Assembly (NCBI GenBank): GCA_025765615.1
Contig: JAIVFJ010000027.1
Location: 124,001 to 188,000, forward strand
Length of the DNA: 64,000 nt
Direction: 5' to 3'
Origin: Zopfochytrium polystomum
Taxonomy: Eukaryota; Chytridiomycota; Chytridiomycetes; Chytridiales; Chytridiaceae
Part shown: positions 1 through 10,057 of the stretch, piece after piece
Numbering within the stretch: position 1 is the first letter of the stretch
Layout: each line of letters starts with the position of its first letter
The notes under the pieces: generated by a model
What the model was told of the DNA's origin: nothing
Database searches by the model: none
What the model saw: only the letters and a program-made list of their open reading frames with translations
Program-made: the position numbers and the translations under genes

Positions 1-420
1 CAGCACGGCATTCATGAACTCTGATGGAGTATTGATGTGATGCTGAATCCGGTACTTGACAGTTGCTTCAACAGCCACAATTGCTCCATCATCAGCTTGC
101 TCAGCGGCAGTTGGTACATAGAGATAGTTTGGTGAGAGTGTTTCGCCGGCCTTCGGCTCTGGTGTGCTGTGCCCACCATTTCGACAGTGCAGCCAGAAAC
201 GCCATCTGTCCCATTGATCCTTGCGTAGATGTGTGACGTACGTATGGTAGGCCTCCTTGTTGCAGAAAGGTCTCTCAAGAGGGAATAGGTCTGTCCACGT
301 TAGGTCCTGAATTCCCTTTTCACCAATAACCTTGATCTGAAGGTTGCTAATAAAGTCATTGAATTCCGTCAGTGTCTTGCCAGTGAACATGCCAACGAAA
401 GAGTTTAGGTTGGACAACAT
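1..420 (-). CDS. Unrecognised partial ORF running off the left edge
   Basis: On the minus strand one frame is open from an in-frame stop at about 517-519 down to base 1, with a first ATG at 418-420, giving at least 140 residues without a stop. The composition looks coding (a Trp/Arg/His-rich patch, KDQWDRWRFWLHCRNGG, then a Glu/Ala-rich stretch). I do not recognise a family. Between 420 and 961 the minus strand carries further coding-like fragments in shifting frames (671-961, 405-755, 356-667), so this may be the 3' part of a multi-exon gene or of a decayed repeat-borne gene. The neighbourhood is repeat-like, which favours the second view. Confidence 0.3.
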   Translation of the reverse strand, partial: MLSNLNSFVGMFTGKTLTEFNDFISNLQIKVIGEKGIQDLTWTDLFPLERPFCNKEAYHTYVTHLRKDQWDRWRFWLHCRNGGHSTPEPKAGETLSPNYLYVPTAAEQADDGAIVAVEATVKYRIQHHINTPSEFMNAVL

Positions 421-961
421 TGCGTTGTGCGTAGTGATGATCCTGTTGCAGGAGAAACCAGTAGCTGTAAAATTTGGAGGAGTTGCTTGACAGTGTGTCG
501 GAGATGAGTAGTGACTCTAGGAGTTGTTTGATGTTGTACTTGATGGAGAAATGGTCCAGGATAGAAGATGTGTGTTGCACACAAACTTGTTGTAAGCTGA
601 TTGATGGACAAAAAATTCTGAAATCGGAATAGCAGGTTGGCACTGTTGAATAGTGATCGTGTGCCAAATTTCAGGCTGAGAATTGAAGTTTTGGTGGTGT
701 TGTCCCTAAGCAATTTGGTGTCCAGCTGGGGTGACTTGTGCCCCAAAAAGGACAAATAGGAGTGGTAGTCCGACTTTTGGACCCCCTTATCAAAATCTCT
801 TGCAGCTCATGCTGTAGACCTTGTAGCCAGAAGTGCTTATAACCAATCAAAAGAGCAGAAGCAAAGCTATTCACACGTGTAAGGATGTTACTTGATTGCT
901 TTCCAGCGTTGAGAAGATGTCTTGCAAAGTTGAGGAAGCATTTTTCAGCTTTGGATGCCAA
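356..961 (-). pseudogene. Frame-disrupted coding-like fragments upstream of the edge ORF
   Basis: Three overlapping minus-strand frames (671-961, 405-755, 356-667) each look partly protein-like, for example FARHLLNAGKQSSNILTRV in the first and YNIKQLLESLLISDTLSS in the last. None continues cleanly into the next. This fits either introns I could not place or a frameshifted relic whose end continues into the ORF at 1-420. No family was recognised. Confidence 0.25.
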
Positions 962-1695
962 TCAAATTCCGTAGAGACAACGTAGAGAGCTCTGTGATGG
1001 CTTGCTGGAAAGAGGAGAATCAGAGCTTTCAAATGCACTTTGCAAGCCTGGATTGAATGACGGAGTCGGCCAGGAGAGGGCGTCGAAAATTTTGGGCCTT
1101 CCCAAACGAAATGGTTTCTAAAGTTGAGTTATGCTGATTCTGTTTGTTGGAGGTGGTAGAGGGTGTTTTTCTGAGCTAGACTCTGTGGTTGATGCAGCCA
1201 GATAGCTGGCATGCTGTTGTGTAAACAGTCTACTCTGAGTGAGTGAGTGGAAGGAGTGAATGAAGTGGAGATGTGTGTTTGTGGGTGGTCCTTCTCCCCA
1301 ACTTGGAGAGAAAGAGAAAAAAACTCTGTTATGAATTATTGATACATAATGATGATATGCACGCTGTAATAGTTGCTAGGCAAGCGTGACTGGCAAAGGG
1401 TAACAACCTCTCCTATATTATCTGCTTGCAGAGGAGGAGGAAAACTGTTGACAGCAGGCTTCCATTCCACTTAATACTCAGAGTATTTGTCAACAGCTCA
1501 AGCCAGCGCCCAGGTCTGCATTGGCAGTGGCTTGCTCTCCAATGGGCATTGTGTGAACAATAACTGACAGTCACAATAGGTTCGGTTTTTTTGGGTCTGT
1601 CGTGAGCCTCTTGCTGCAAACTAGTCAGTTCCGCCAAACATTTTGGAAGAATGGGATTCAGCATGGCTTTGAGGATGTTATGAATCACCCTCTGG
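962..1695. other. Gene-free, repeat-containing stretch
   Basis: I see no convincing gene here. The right part (about 1500-1636) is one copy of an interspersed repeat that recurs near 40.1 and 40.7 kb. The small minus ORF at 1413-1688 is the translation of that repeat, not a supported gene. Confidence 0.5.
1500..1636 (-). repeat. Interspersed repeat, copy 1
   Basis: Read on the minus strand, this segment matches 40103-40233 on the plus strand almost base for base. Both contain the core GCAGCAAGAGGC followed by a CAGACCCAAA region, then GTCAGTTATTGTTC, then CCACTGCCAATGCAGACCTGGG. A third, shorter copy of the left core lies at 40659-40706. It could be a SINE, a MITE or a transposon end. I found no clear A/B boxes, so the class is open. 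Confidence 0.75.
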
Positions 1696-1697
1696 AA

Positions 1698-1826
1698 ACC
1701 TCTGGAACCTTCTAGAACATTCCTTCATGGAACCTTGTGGAACCTTCTGGAACCTTCTTTGCTTTCCTGACTTGTCTTGTTGTCATTGGTATCATTGTAT
1801 TACTAATTGCTCTTTCTGGAACTTTC
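1698..1826 (+). promoter_or_regulatory. Array of heat-shock elements
   Basis: Heat-shock factor binds alternating inverted nGAAn units. At 1705-1722 the sequence GAAccTTCtaGAAcaTTC gives four contiguous perfect units. At 1730-1757 there are six more with one mismatch (GAA, TTg, GAA, TTC, GAA, TTC). At 1814-1826 TTCtgGAActTTC gives three perfect units. Spacing of the unit clusters and the TATA box at 1859 fit a plus-strand heat-inducible promoter. Binding by HSF is inferred from the consensus. Confidence 0.7.
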
Positions 1827-1858
1827 TTTGAGTCTTGACAAGGAAGACTCTCAAAAGG

Positions 1859-1865
1859 TATAAAA
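1859..1865 (+). promoter_or_regulatory. TATA box downstream of the HSE array
   Basis: TATAAAA stands 33 bp after the last heat-shock unit, in the arrangement of an inducible hsp-type promoter. Transcription would start around 1890 and run toward the ORF at 2021. Confidence 0.6.
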
Positions 1866-2001
1866 GGGGGATGGGAGACCTGTCCCATTCCTCAAGTGAG
1901 TTATTGTTTCCAATACTATCATCACTCCTCTCAGTTCCTTGTCTGCCTTGTCCTGTCCTGCCCTGTTCCTGACAGAGGAGTATACTTGGTTGTTTGATGA
2001 A

Positions 2002-2638
2002 ATGTTGAAGAGCAACAGCAATGAACTGGAGTCGTATCTACAACAGTGGAATCACTTTTGAAAATGAGATATCCTTTTCATGGTATGTGAAGGTTCATTG
2101 TTTGAACTTTGAGGAAACACAACAAATACTGAACCCACTCCTCTTCTCTCAATTTTCTTTCAGAAGATTCACTGTCAGACTGAAGGGTAATATCCGCAGA
2201 CGCCATAGCAAAGTAATCCATGTTTGGCAATTGCAATGCCCAAAGGAAGAAGTTTACGGATTGACCCATCACTATGTTCCTCAGCTGATAAGAGTCAGAG
2301 TGAGGCAAGTGCAATTAAGAATACAATCAGTTGCTATCAGAAGCAACTGGCAGAAAAAAGCTTTTCATCTCAATATCATGCTGTTGAAGCTGGCGGGTGC
2401 GACTGTTGAACACATTGTCTTTTTTGGTGCAAAAGCTGCAGCCCTTTTGGAATCTATTACTGGAAGCGCATGGGGAGAGGTTTCTGTTATCATTGCTCTG
2501 CTGCTGCAAGAGCGTCAAAGTTCTACTTTGGGACTGAAGGAGCCGACTGCATGTCAGCTTGTATGCTCTGTGTTTACTTCTCCTTGCAAATCTGTCTGCA
2601 AGGATGAAGAAAGCTTCTCTGAAGATGCCAAGAGATGA
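2002..2638 (+). pseudogene. Decayed or unrecognised ORF driven by the heat-shock-type promoter
   Basis: The first ATG after the TATA box (2002) opens a short frame reading MLKSNSNELESYLQQWNHF before a stop. A second ATG at 2021 opens a 205-codon frame to 2638. A convincing intron signal lies inside it (GTATGT at 2083, TTTCTTTCAG ending 2163), but splicing it joins no long frame: from the 2021 start the junction gives TGA at once. No family is recognised in any frame. A degenerate element gene or a non-coding transcript is more likely than an intact protein gene. Confidence 0.3.
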
Positions 2639-3024
2639 ATTATTGAAGTACTTGGATCAAGGCTCTTTGGAGATTGCACGCCGTTGGTTGTCGACGCAAA
2701 AGCTATTTGGCGGTAGATGAACTCTGCCGACTCTGGTGCCAAACCAAGTTCAATAATGATGAACTCGATCCGAGCAGGAACAAGAGCCTTGACTGAAGAC
2801 TGGCTACTATTTCTCCAAAAGTAGAGTTGCAGCTTCTTGCCATGCTGTGTGCACTGAGCAAGCTGCAAGTGTTGCGTTGTCAAATCACACGCTCCATGAA
2901 GCATCTGGCGTTTGAAGCTGCCATTTGGCGTATCATACATCAGCATCACCCAGTGGTTGGCAACCAGCCATTGTCCTCCAGCGCCAGCACTGAACCAAGC
3001 ACCCAAAAGACTGCACCAAATCAC
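2554..3024 (-). other. Unrecognised minus-strand ORF (156 codons)
   Basis: This open frame overlaps the plus-strand ORF at its end. It is mildly Cys/Trp-rich at its start and has no motif I recognise. Its neighbourhood is repeat-like and it has no clear promoter. I keep it only as a candidate fragment. The rest of 2640-3430 shows nothing else I can support. Confidence 0.2.
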
Positions 3025-3434
3025 TCGCCCTGTTGGTCACCTCTGCCTTGTGGAGTTGAACAAAACTGCAAAGAAACTTGGTCGTTATTTTGTCGCTTTG
3101 CTGAGTGTTACCCATCCCGCAATTACCTACCGGTATCGCTTTGGGTCATATTGCGACATGAATGTGGCGACATTTATCGTATATCAGGTGTTGATTTGAA
3201 ACCTTATCCCAAGGGGTGGTTGTTTTTTACGTTGACTGGCCCAAGATAGCCACTGGCATGGCTGCCTTAAGGTTGGTCACTGGTGAAAGAGGTTTCTGGC
3301 TTCTTCAAAAAAAAGGTGAGAACAAACAGAACTCCATGAGGTTCATTTTTCTATTCCATTTCCTTTTTTTTTCTTTTTCTCGTCTTAGTGTTTTTCTGGT
3401 CGTTGTTCGTTCTCAGCTGACTTTTTGGCAAGCA

Positions 3435-3809
3435 ATGTCTATGGGAAACAAGTGAGCACCTTCGTTTGGGGATCCCGCTCACCGGGCCAAAAGTTTCCAG
3501 CGGATCGCCAGGTCGACGCCACCGGAGAGAGGAAGCTTCCCTCTAGATCTGAACGGGGAGTGCAAAGAAAGTATGACAGCCTACGTGCAGTGCCTCAAAA
3601 AGCAGAAATCGGCCGATCAAACAGCCTGCCGGGACCTGGCCAAACTGTACTTTGAATGCCGCATGAGCAGGTGCGATCAAGGACGAACATAGCGTTGTAC
3701 ATCTTTCTTATTGATGGTATCCCTACTGCACTCCCATCCAACGTCTGTGTTCGGTAGGGGGCTCATGGCAAAGGAGGACATGAAGCGGTTGGGCTTCTCG
3801 GAAGGGTGA
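3435..3809 (+). CDS. COX19: Cytochrome c oxidase assembly factor COX19 (twin CX9C)
   Basis: COX19 is a small intermembrane-space protein of copper delivery and redox signalling in complex IV assembly. The core is plain: PPERGSFPLDLNGECKE, then two CX9C motifs (CKESMTAYVQC and CRDLAKLYFEC), then the family ending GLMAKEDMKRLGF. Exons read as 3435-3451, 3494-3670 and 3758-3809. The second intron (3671-3757) is secure because it rejoins CRMSR to GLMAKED in frame. The first exon is less sure: it needs a 42-bp intron (3452-3493) to skip an in-frame TGA. The stop lies 5 bp from the stop of the opposing TBC1D7-like gene. Confidence 0.88.
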
Positions 3810-3814
3810 TTGGT

Positions 3815-5121
3815 TCAGGCTAGGACTAAGCTTCTTCGAGCAGCATCAGGCATCGCCTCCAACACGGGCTTCTCCCAAATTTCAATTGCGGTAGCGGCCA
3901 CAGCGTCCACGTTTACGTAGTCCGCGATCTTGGAGATGGCAATAGGCAGAAATGTGTTAAAGTTGTTAATTGAAACTGAACTAAATAAATGCTCAACTGA
4001 GGCTATATGCTTCCGCACCTCGTCGATGGACCTGGCGCTTTCCAGTTTCCACCGTACCGCAAGGAGGAGACTAAGCGCGACGTAAGGGAGAACATCGGGT
4101 GCTCCACCCAGATACACATCCCAAATCCCTTCAAGGCAGTGCGACGGCAGCACGCACGCAAAGAGACTGAGAAACCACCTGTTCCTCGAAATGTTGGTTG
4201 CTTCGATCGGGTCAGCAAAATACCTACGGAGTCGTCAATTGGACCAAATTTGCGTTCGTGGATTCAATTGCGGCCAACACTGTGGGGCATTCAGTCTTGA
4301 GCATCACGAAAAGCTGCGCATGCTGTTGGTTCAATGCCTCCTTAACAAAATATATCGTTGGCAATCCGATACTGGCGAGAAAACCTCTCGAACCTTTTGA
4401 AGCGGTGTCATAGTTGGTGGTGCCATCACCACCTTGCGGTTCTGAATTAGCTTGGCGAATATCCAAAATGCATCGATTTCCATGTTGTCGCACACATCCA
4501 GAAGGCAGTCTGCAATGCTCAGCAAATGCGAAGAGTGCAGCAGAATTCGTTTCTAATGGAGAGTCGAAAACGTGAGCAGCGCTCTGTGCAAATGAAAAGG
4601 TCACCATTTCGCCAATTCGGTGCGGGCGAGGGACATCCGCCTCCAGAAGGAGCATCTGCACCATCCGCTCTGGCGTAAACTCCTTTCCGTTTCCATTACT
4701 TCAAAAAGGCGTCAGGAACCCACTCTTTCGTTTCTGTAGCGAATTCCCTACATAGAAGTCTCAAAAATGAGCTGCGCAGCTTCTTTTAAGCTGTGGAACT
4801 GCTCCTCGCGCTGTTGTATTGCATATTTCCAGACGTTCGTCGTCGTGGGTAGGACTCCCAGGATGACCTTCCAGACAGCAGATCGGTAGACGTGCGGAAT
4901 CCGCACCCACAGGCAAACTTTATTGAGCTTGCCGACGTCTGGTGATTGACGGTCAAAGAAGCAATTAATATGAAGCGGCAACGGTCTGCTCGCGCGAAAG
5001 TTTTACCGAGATTGTCTCCAAGAAGAGCATTCTCCACTGTTGGCTTTGCCTCGACAATCTTCAAACACATAGCACGTCACCATTTTTTGATCGCACGCGG
5101 TCAGAGAAAGTACTGCCGACA
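3815..5121 (-). CDS. TBC1D7-like TBC-domain protein (TSC complex subunit family)
   Basis: TBC1D7 is the third subunit of the TSC1-TSC2 complex that restrains Rheb and TORC1. Spliced fragments line up along the animal protein: KIVEAKPTVENALLGDN near the N terminus, then KVCLWVRIPHVYRSAVWKV with ILGVLP, then LLSIADCLLDVCDNMEIDAF, then AQLFVMLKTECPTVLAA, then GIWDVYLGGAPDVLPY. At least five exons are needed; clear introns include the one with acceptor CACCAG before DVGKLNK and one with donor GTGACC at about 4600. The start is uncertain: an ATG at 5119-5121 or the one at 5068-5070. No TBC arginine-finger motif is evident, as in animal TBC1D7. Another small TBC protein is the alternative. Confidence 0.72.
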
Positions 5122-5334
5122 TGGTTACCTGTACGCCGAGAGAGGAGTAGTAGGCTGAGGCGAAATCGAGTCAGGTTTACGGGCGCGATCGCGAGGTTTG
5201 GGGTGCTGAGAGCGGAAGCAAACGATCACCTTTGCGAAAGTTCATGTGACTCGGCCAACGGCCGATCCGCCACAAGGGTTTTTTTTCGTTTTCCAAACCC
5301 AAGACACCCTCTTTTCAAACAAATTGGTACCCTC

Positions 5335-8300
5335 TCATGGGGCGTCGAGGAGCGCGCTTGTGCCCCCAATAAGAATCTTGGACCGATCATCGTCTTCATC
5401 GTCCTCCTCGTCGTCAAAATCCCCAACCACCCTTCGCGGCCAACCCGCGCCTCCCCCAGCCATCCCACCCCCTCGCCGCGATTTCAGGTCAAAGTCTGGG
5501 TCACTCTCCCGAACTCCGACGACTCCACGTCGATGGTCGGAGGCGGGGGTGCTCCGACCGCTCGAGCGACCACTACCGGCGAAGCGAGCCCCCCGCAAGC
5601 CTGAAGTGTTTCCGGGCTGACCGTTGTTTGTGTCATCGTGGAAGGCCGACACCCCTTGGGCGAGAAGCGAGAGATACTCAGAATTGTGCCACTGAAACTT
5701 TTGGTGCTTTATCTTTTTGACCCACTCTTCGTCTATTTCCTGAGGGAGGGAAACACTTTAGTGAAGAGGAGATCCTTCACAAATGTCGAACCGATATTAT
5801 ATCCAAACAAACATCGCACATCTTCCGAATTTCAATGTTTCTATCATACAGCAAGTCAATGAGGTATGAGACGACTTCTGTAAAGGAACATTCAGAACGA
5901 AGCCGCTCTGTTTATGAATAATCAAGCAGCCCGATTACTTACGCGTTTGAAGAATGAGGATATTCCGTGTTTGCTCTTGCAATAGAAGCTGGTATATGCA
6001 GTATATTATTTGCAGAATGATTTCGTCGTCTTCTTCCTTTGCTGCCAAACGCAAAAATCAATGGTTCCGTTACTGATAGGACATCGGTTTAATGCTTACC
6101 AATCATCAGTTCAATCAATAGAGAGATCACATCAGTCCGGGCAACAATAGGCCCAATCCCTTCGTCATTTGCCATAGTGCCCAGTAAAACAACAACGCCG
6201 AGTGTAACATCGTCGTCCTCGGCAAGCCCGCCTTTGCCGTCACCCTCTTCATGTCCAGATGCCCCGCTTGCCCCATTTCTCTCTGCGGCCGATGCAGCCA
6301 ATGATATCGACAAGGATAAACGCTTTCTGATAAATTCGATGAGATTGTACGTCTCTGCGAGTTTTGCGAAATCAAAGTTGGGGATCGTGAGCGCGCCAAT
6401 TATGCCCAGAACTTCAACCAGTATGTCTGGCGTGTTCACGCTTTTGAGAAGTAGGTGCATCAGGTCGTCGATGTAGTCCTGTGCAGACTCACTCCTCAAT
6501 ATGCAGGGAAAGTGAGCGACGGTGCCCTTTCGCTTACCAAAAACATAAACTTGACGTCTCCTTCATGGAGAACGATGTTATGAAGTATCTTCAGCATGAG
6601 GGCATCTCGCGTCTTGAGGCCTCGCTTCATAAGGAACTTCAAAGCATTATCCTCGCAGATAATTGCAGCGTTTTTCGGGTCCGTTGCGATATTGACGGCG
6701 ACAGCCATCAGCTCTGTATTGACACGCTCGCCCTTGTATTCCAGAATCATTTTAATGAGCTTTTGTTTGGTAATAGGGAATGTGAGGGGTGGTGATATTT
6801 AGACTCAAGTTCCACAGAAGCGGTTGAACGAGTACCAGATGAATGGTGTCCGCCGAAGCAAATGCTGCCCTGTTTTCGGCATCGATACTGATCTGATACA
6901 TAAGTTGCAGGACGGGCATAAGATGCACCTTCGAATGGAGCAGATCTGTGAGTAGCTCGAGGAAACCGTAGTGAACAAGTCCCGTCCGAATGGCAGGGTC
7001 ATGGGAGATGTTCAGCAATAACCGGAGCGTCAAGTGCTGAATGCCCTGCGACCGAACGGAGTTTCTCAGTTTGAGTGCGGAATCACAAAAGTCGACTTCA
7101 AACCTGGTTTTCCGATGGAAGGAGGTGCGCGAGCTTTGGCAAGAGATCAGACATGTTCTGCGAGGGCATTAGCCGAGAACAGTTTCCTTCGTTCAACGGA
7201 CCTTGACCATCTCATCCTTATTCTCTTTGAAAATACTTAGCTTCTTGAGAAACGTTATTACGAGGATCAATAGCTCCGGAGTCTTTCGGTCCAATAGAAT
7301 TAACAGGTAGCGGACTATGTCCCGCTTCACCATTTTGACTTCAATATTGACATCCTCTGCTAGATTGAGCAGAAGGTGAAAGCACACTGAAACCACGTAA
7401 GCCTTCGTTGAAAAATTTCGAGACAATGTTACCAAACAAGAGCTGATCTTGTTTCCGCAACATCGTTTGGAATTTTCGATGTTCTTGATCCAGCTCTCGT
7501 AAGTAAGTCGTGCTTTCGGGGAACTGTGCGCCTGGAAAGAAAACACAGTCTTCAGTGGGGAAAATGCCGACAAAGCATAATCGAACATTTCGCTTCAAGC
7601 TTTGCAAGATCTTGTACCCAAATGTTGTAGCGATGTATCTCTTGATCCGTTATCCGAAGGCACATATCTCCCACTTTATTGGTCGTGATGAACTGGTGAT
7701 AGCGGCTGAAGTTCGAGAAACAGAAAAAAATGTACATGATATTCGTCACTAGCTCCATGCTCTTCTTGTTTTCCTCTCGGAGAACCCGCGTTAAAGCTGA
7801 TATGAGAGATTCTACCGAGACCGTCAACATCCCACGTTTCGGTGAGTATTTGCGTTACCGTTTGAAATCAAGAGTTCCATGTTGTCTGGGACTCGTGCAA
7901 GCTGGAGGATGTGCTTCGTAGATGCAATCTTCTCCGGTAATTCCTCATACAAGCCTTCAACGTAAAGTTCAATCTGGTCCATCGAAGAGTCTTCAACCTG
8001 TGTGCAAAAGAAAACCTTTAGACGCAGGAAAGGGGAGGCTGTGCCGTTTTACATACTGGGACTTTGTTGGATTCATCTTCGACAGGCCGGAAGTCGTCCA
8101 TCTGCTTTCGGTTCCATGCTTTGAAACGAACGGTGCGGTGAGAAAACCGTCCAGGATGGTACACGAACCGACCTGGCTCTTCGCTCTGCTGTCTCTGCTG
8201 GAGGTAGTACAATGTCTGCTCCACATCTCGCACTTTGCTTGGATGAATCAGTTTGCATTTCTCGATAATTTCTTTCGCCATGGTGGTGAGGTTGGACTGT

Positions 8301-8696
8301 GGCCCCAGCGATTTCACGCGTATACTGTGACCATTCGTCAGATTGTGCGGTTGGCGCTCGGCGGCGGCGGGCGACAAGCCAAGCCGATTTGTCAAGAGCT
8401 TTTGAATGGAAGAGAGATGCACGATCTCCACTCTACGGAAAGGTGGGGAGAGCGCATCGGGGAAGCCTTACATTTTCTGCATGGGTCGTTTTTCGCTAAG
8501 GACCGGAATGCCATCCTCTCCAGGCATGAGGTACTGCACATAGTAGGTTACGACGACGGCGCTTTCGGTTGGGTGCACATCTATGGGACCAAGGGTAATT
8601 TTTCTAGAGTACGGGAGGTCAGCTCAGTTGGCAATTGTCATGGAACAGGTGTACGAACCGCTTGTACTGCGATGACATCTCGCCATCGTCCGCCAT
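5335..8696 (-). CDS. KAP3: Kinesin-associated protein 3 (kinesin-II accessory subunit)
   Basis: KAP3 is the armadillo-repeat subunit of heterotrimeric kinesin-2, the anterograde motor of intraflagellar transport. Landmarks in order: IDVHPTESAVVV, KCKLIHPSKVRDVEQTLYYL, ALTRVLREENKKSMELVTN with IMYIFFCFSNFS, LLLNLAEDVNIEVKMV, ELLILVITFLKKLSIFKEN, TLRLLLNISHD, then KHQKFQWHNSEYLSLLAQG. About ten exons span the gene. The start MADDGEMSSQYKR (8694-8696) joins KITLGPIDVHP through an intron with an unusual GTTCGT donor. The C-terminal tail is Gly/Arg-rich and then very acidic (DFDDEEDDEDDD), unlike the Tyr-rich animal tail. It shares a 194-bp divergent promoter region with NDUFAF2. Confidence 0.95.
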
Positions 8697-8890
8697 TCCT
8701 GCCACGGCTTCTCTGACTTTTATCTTCGGTCTGTCAGCTCTCGTGCGAGGGGCAGGGCCGTTAGATGGAAGAGGGTGCGAACGAGACCAAGGCGGGCTGT
8801 CGCAAGCAAGTTTGTCACGGGCACTTTTTTGGTTTGGTTTGGGTTCTCCCCGTTTTTCCGTTGCATTTTTTTCAACTCCCGCGAAGAACC
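8697..8890. promoter_or_regulatory. Divergent promoter between KAP3 and NDUFAF2
   Basis: Only 194 bp separate the two start codons, so both core promoters must lie here or in the first exons. I see no TATA box or other named element. Confidence 0.5.
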
Positions 8891-9653
8891 ATGCAGCACC
8901 TCACGCGCAGAGGACTGCAAGGCGTTGGCGCCACCGCCGTTGCGATTTACCCCCGTGCAGCAGCAGCGATTCATCCTTTGAGCAGGCCCCACTCGAGGGG
9001 TCTCTCCATGCTGAGGCGCCTGAAAATTAGCTGGCGCCAGTTGAAACTTGTGAGTCGCACTCGATCGGTTTTTCGCGGTTTTCCAGCTGGTGCAATGTCG
9101 CCGTTTTCCCCACGCACTGATTCCCCTCGTCTCATTGGTCCCGGACCAACCAAACTCCTCTTCAGCCTTGGCGGCATGAAAAGTTTGTGGGTTGCGACCT
9201 TCAAGGAAACATGTATTTCGAGGATCCATCGCGACCCACTAGCTCTGGTCTTCCTCGGCGACGCGTGGAGTACGCCGACGGGACGGCCGACCCTTCCCGG
9301 TACGATCCGAATGTGTTGGACGTCCAGTGGGTCGCTTGGCTCCGGCGATCGCGTCCGGATGCTCCCACCCAGCAGGTTTTGAGCATTGCGACCAATTCAG
9401 CGCGGAAACTGATATTGTTGAATCGCAGGAGTTGATTGAGGCGACTGAACAGCGGAAAAGGACGATCGCATTGGCCGCTGAACTGGACAGAAAGTGGGAA
9501 GCAAGGAAAGTTGAGCTTGCAGCCAGCGCTGAGGCAGAAGCAAAAGCGCTCCCGAGCAACGCGCACCCCGATCGCCCTCTCGAACCGATGGGCCAGGGTG
9601 ACACTTTCCAACCGGCGGCATGGTCGCCAACGATAGCGAGAAAACACGAATAA
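8891..9653 (+). CDS. NDUFAF2: Complex I assembly factor NDUFAF2 (mimitin/B17.2L family)
   Basis: NDUFAF2 is a paralogue of complex I subunit NDUFA12 and acts as a late assembly factor. Three exons read cleanly in phase: 8891-9049, 9166-9375 and 9429-9653, for 197 residues. Family marks are LRRLKISWRQLK, FVGCDLQGNMYFED, RRRVEYADG, LDVQWVAWLRRSRPDAPT and the C-terminal GDTFQPAAWSP. The start at 8891 gives an Arg-rich presequence without acidic residues (MQHLTRRGLQGVGATAVAI), as expected for mitochondrial import. An in-frame ATG at 9008 would drop this presequence. The stop is 4 bp from the stop of the opposing costars gene. Confidence 0.92.
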
Positions 9654-9657
9654 CATA

Positions 9658-9983
9658 TTACACAGAGTCTTTGAGAAGCGTAACAGCTACTTTGTCATGA
9701 ACCCCTTGCAGCAGCATCTCCCCGCTGTAGTCCACGATCTTTCGTTTCTGGATGGGTGGTTTGGAAAGAAATGAGTATTCGTGTTCCCCGCTCGGCCATC
9801 TTTGGCACCCTCGCTCACCTTGGCGGCGCGAAGAGTCCCGACAAGACCCTCCAGAATGTTTGCGATCTGATCGTCGCGCACGAGAACCCCGAAGTCGACG
9901 ACGATCTGGCCCGAATCGTTAGGGTATCCGAGCCGCTTCATTTCCACTATCAGCTTGGCAATCTCCTCTTCCACACCGCCCAT
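9658..9983 (-). CDS. ABRACL: Costars-domain protein (ABRACL family)
   Basis: Costars proteins are about 80 residues long, consist of one winged-helix-like domain related to the C terminus of STARS/ABRA, and are linked to actin dynamics and cell migration. Two exons (9983-9819 and 9747-9658) with a 71-bp intron give 84 residues. Diagnostic strings are VEEEIAKLIVEMKRLG, VVDFGVLVRDDQIANILEGL and KRKIVDYSGEMLLQGVHD. The start MGGVEEEIAK at 9981-9983 matches the family length. A more upstream ATG at 10049 adds 22 residues that no family member has and would leave only 8 bp to the next gene. Confidence 0.93.
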
Positions 9984-10057
9984 TTTGGACGAACAAAATT
10001 TACAGTACTTTTGTATCAGGGGCCTTCCCGACAATCCCGCAGATTCCAACGGTCGAA

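Noticed and set aside
1413..1980. Possible LTR containing the HSE-TATA promoter
   Set aside because: No second copy, TG/CA ends, primer-binding site or reverse transcriptase frame could be identified in the window, so I do not call an LTR element.
7922..8716. 264-codon plus-strand ORF opposite KAP3
   Set aside because: The minus strand here carries KAP3 exons with unmistakable homology (HPSKVRDVEQTLYYL).
8720..9229. 169-codon minus-strand ORF opposite NDUFAF2
   Set aside because: It covers NDUFAF2 exon 1 and intron 1 on the other strand, has no recognisable domain and would fill the KAP3-NDUFAF2 promoter.
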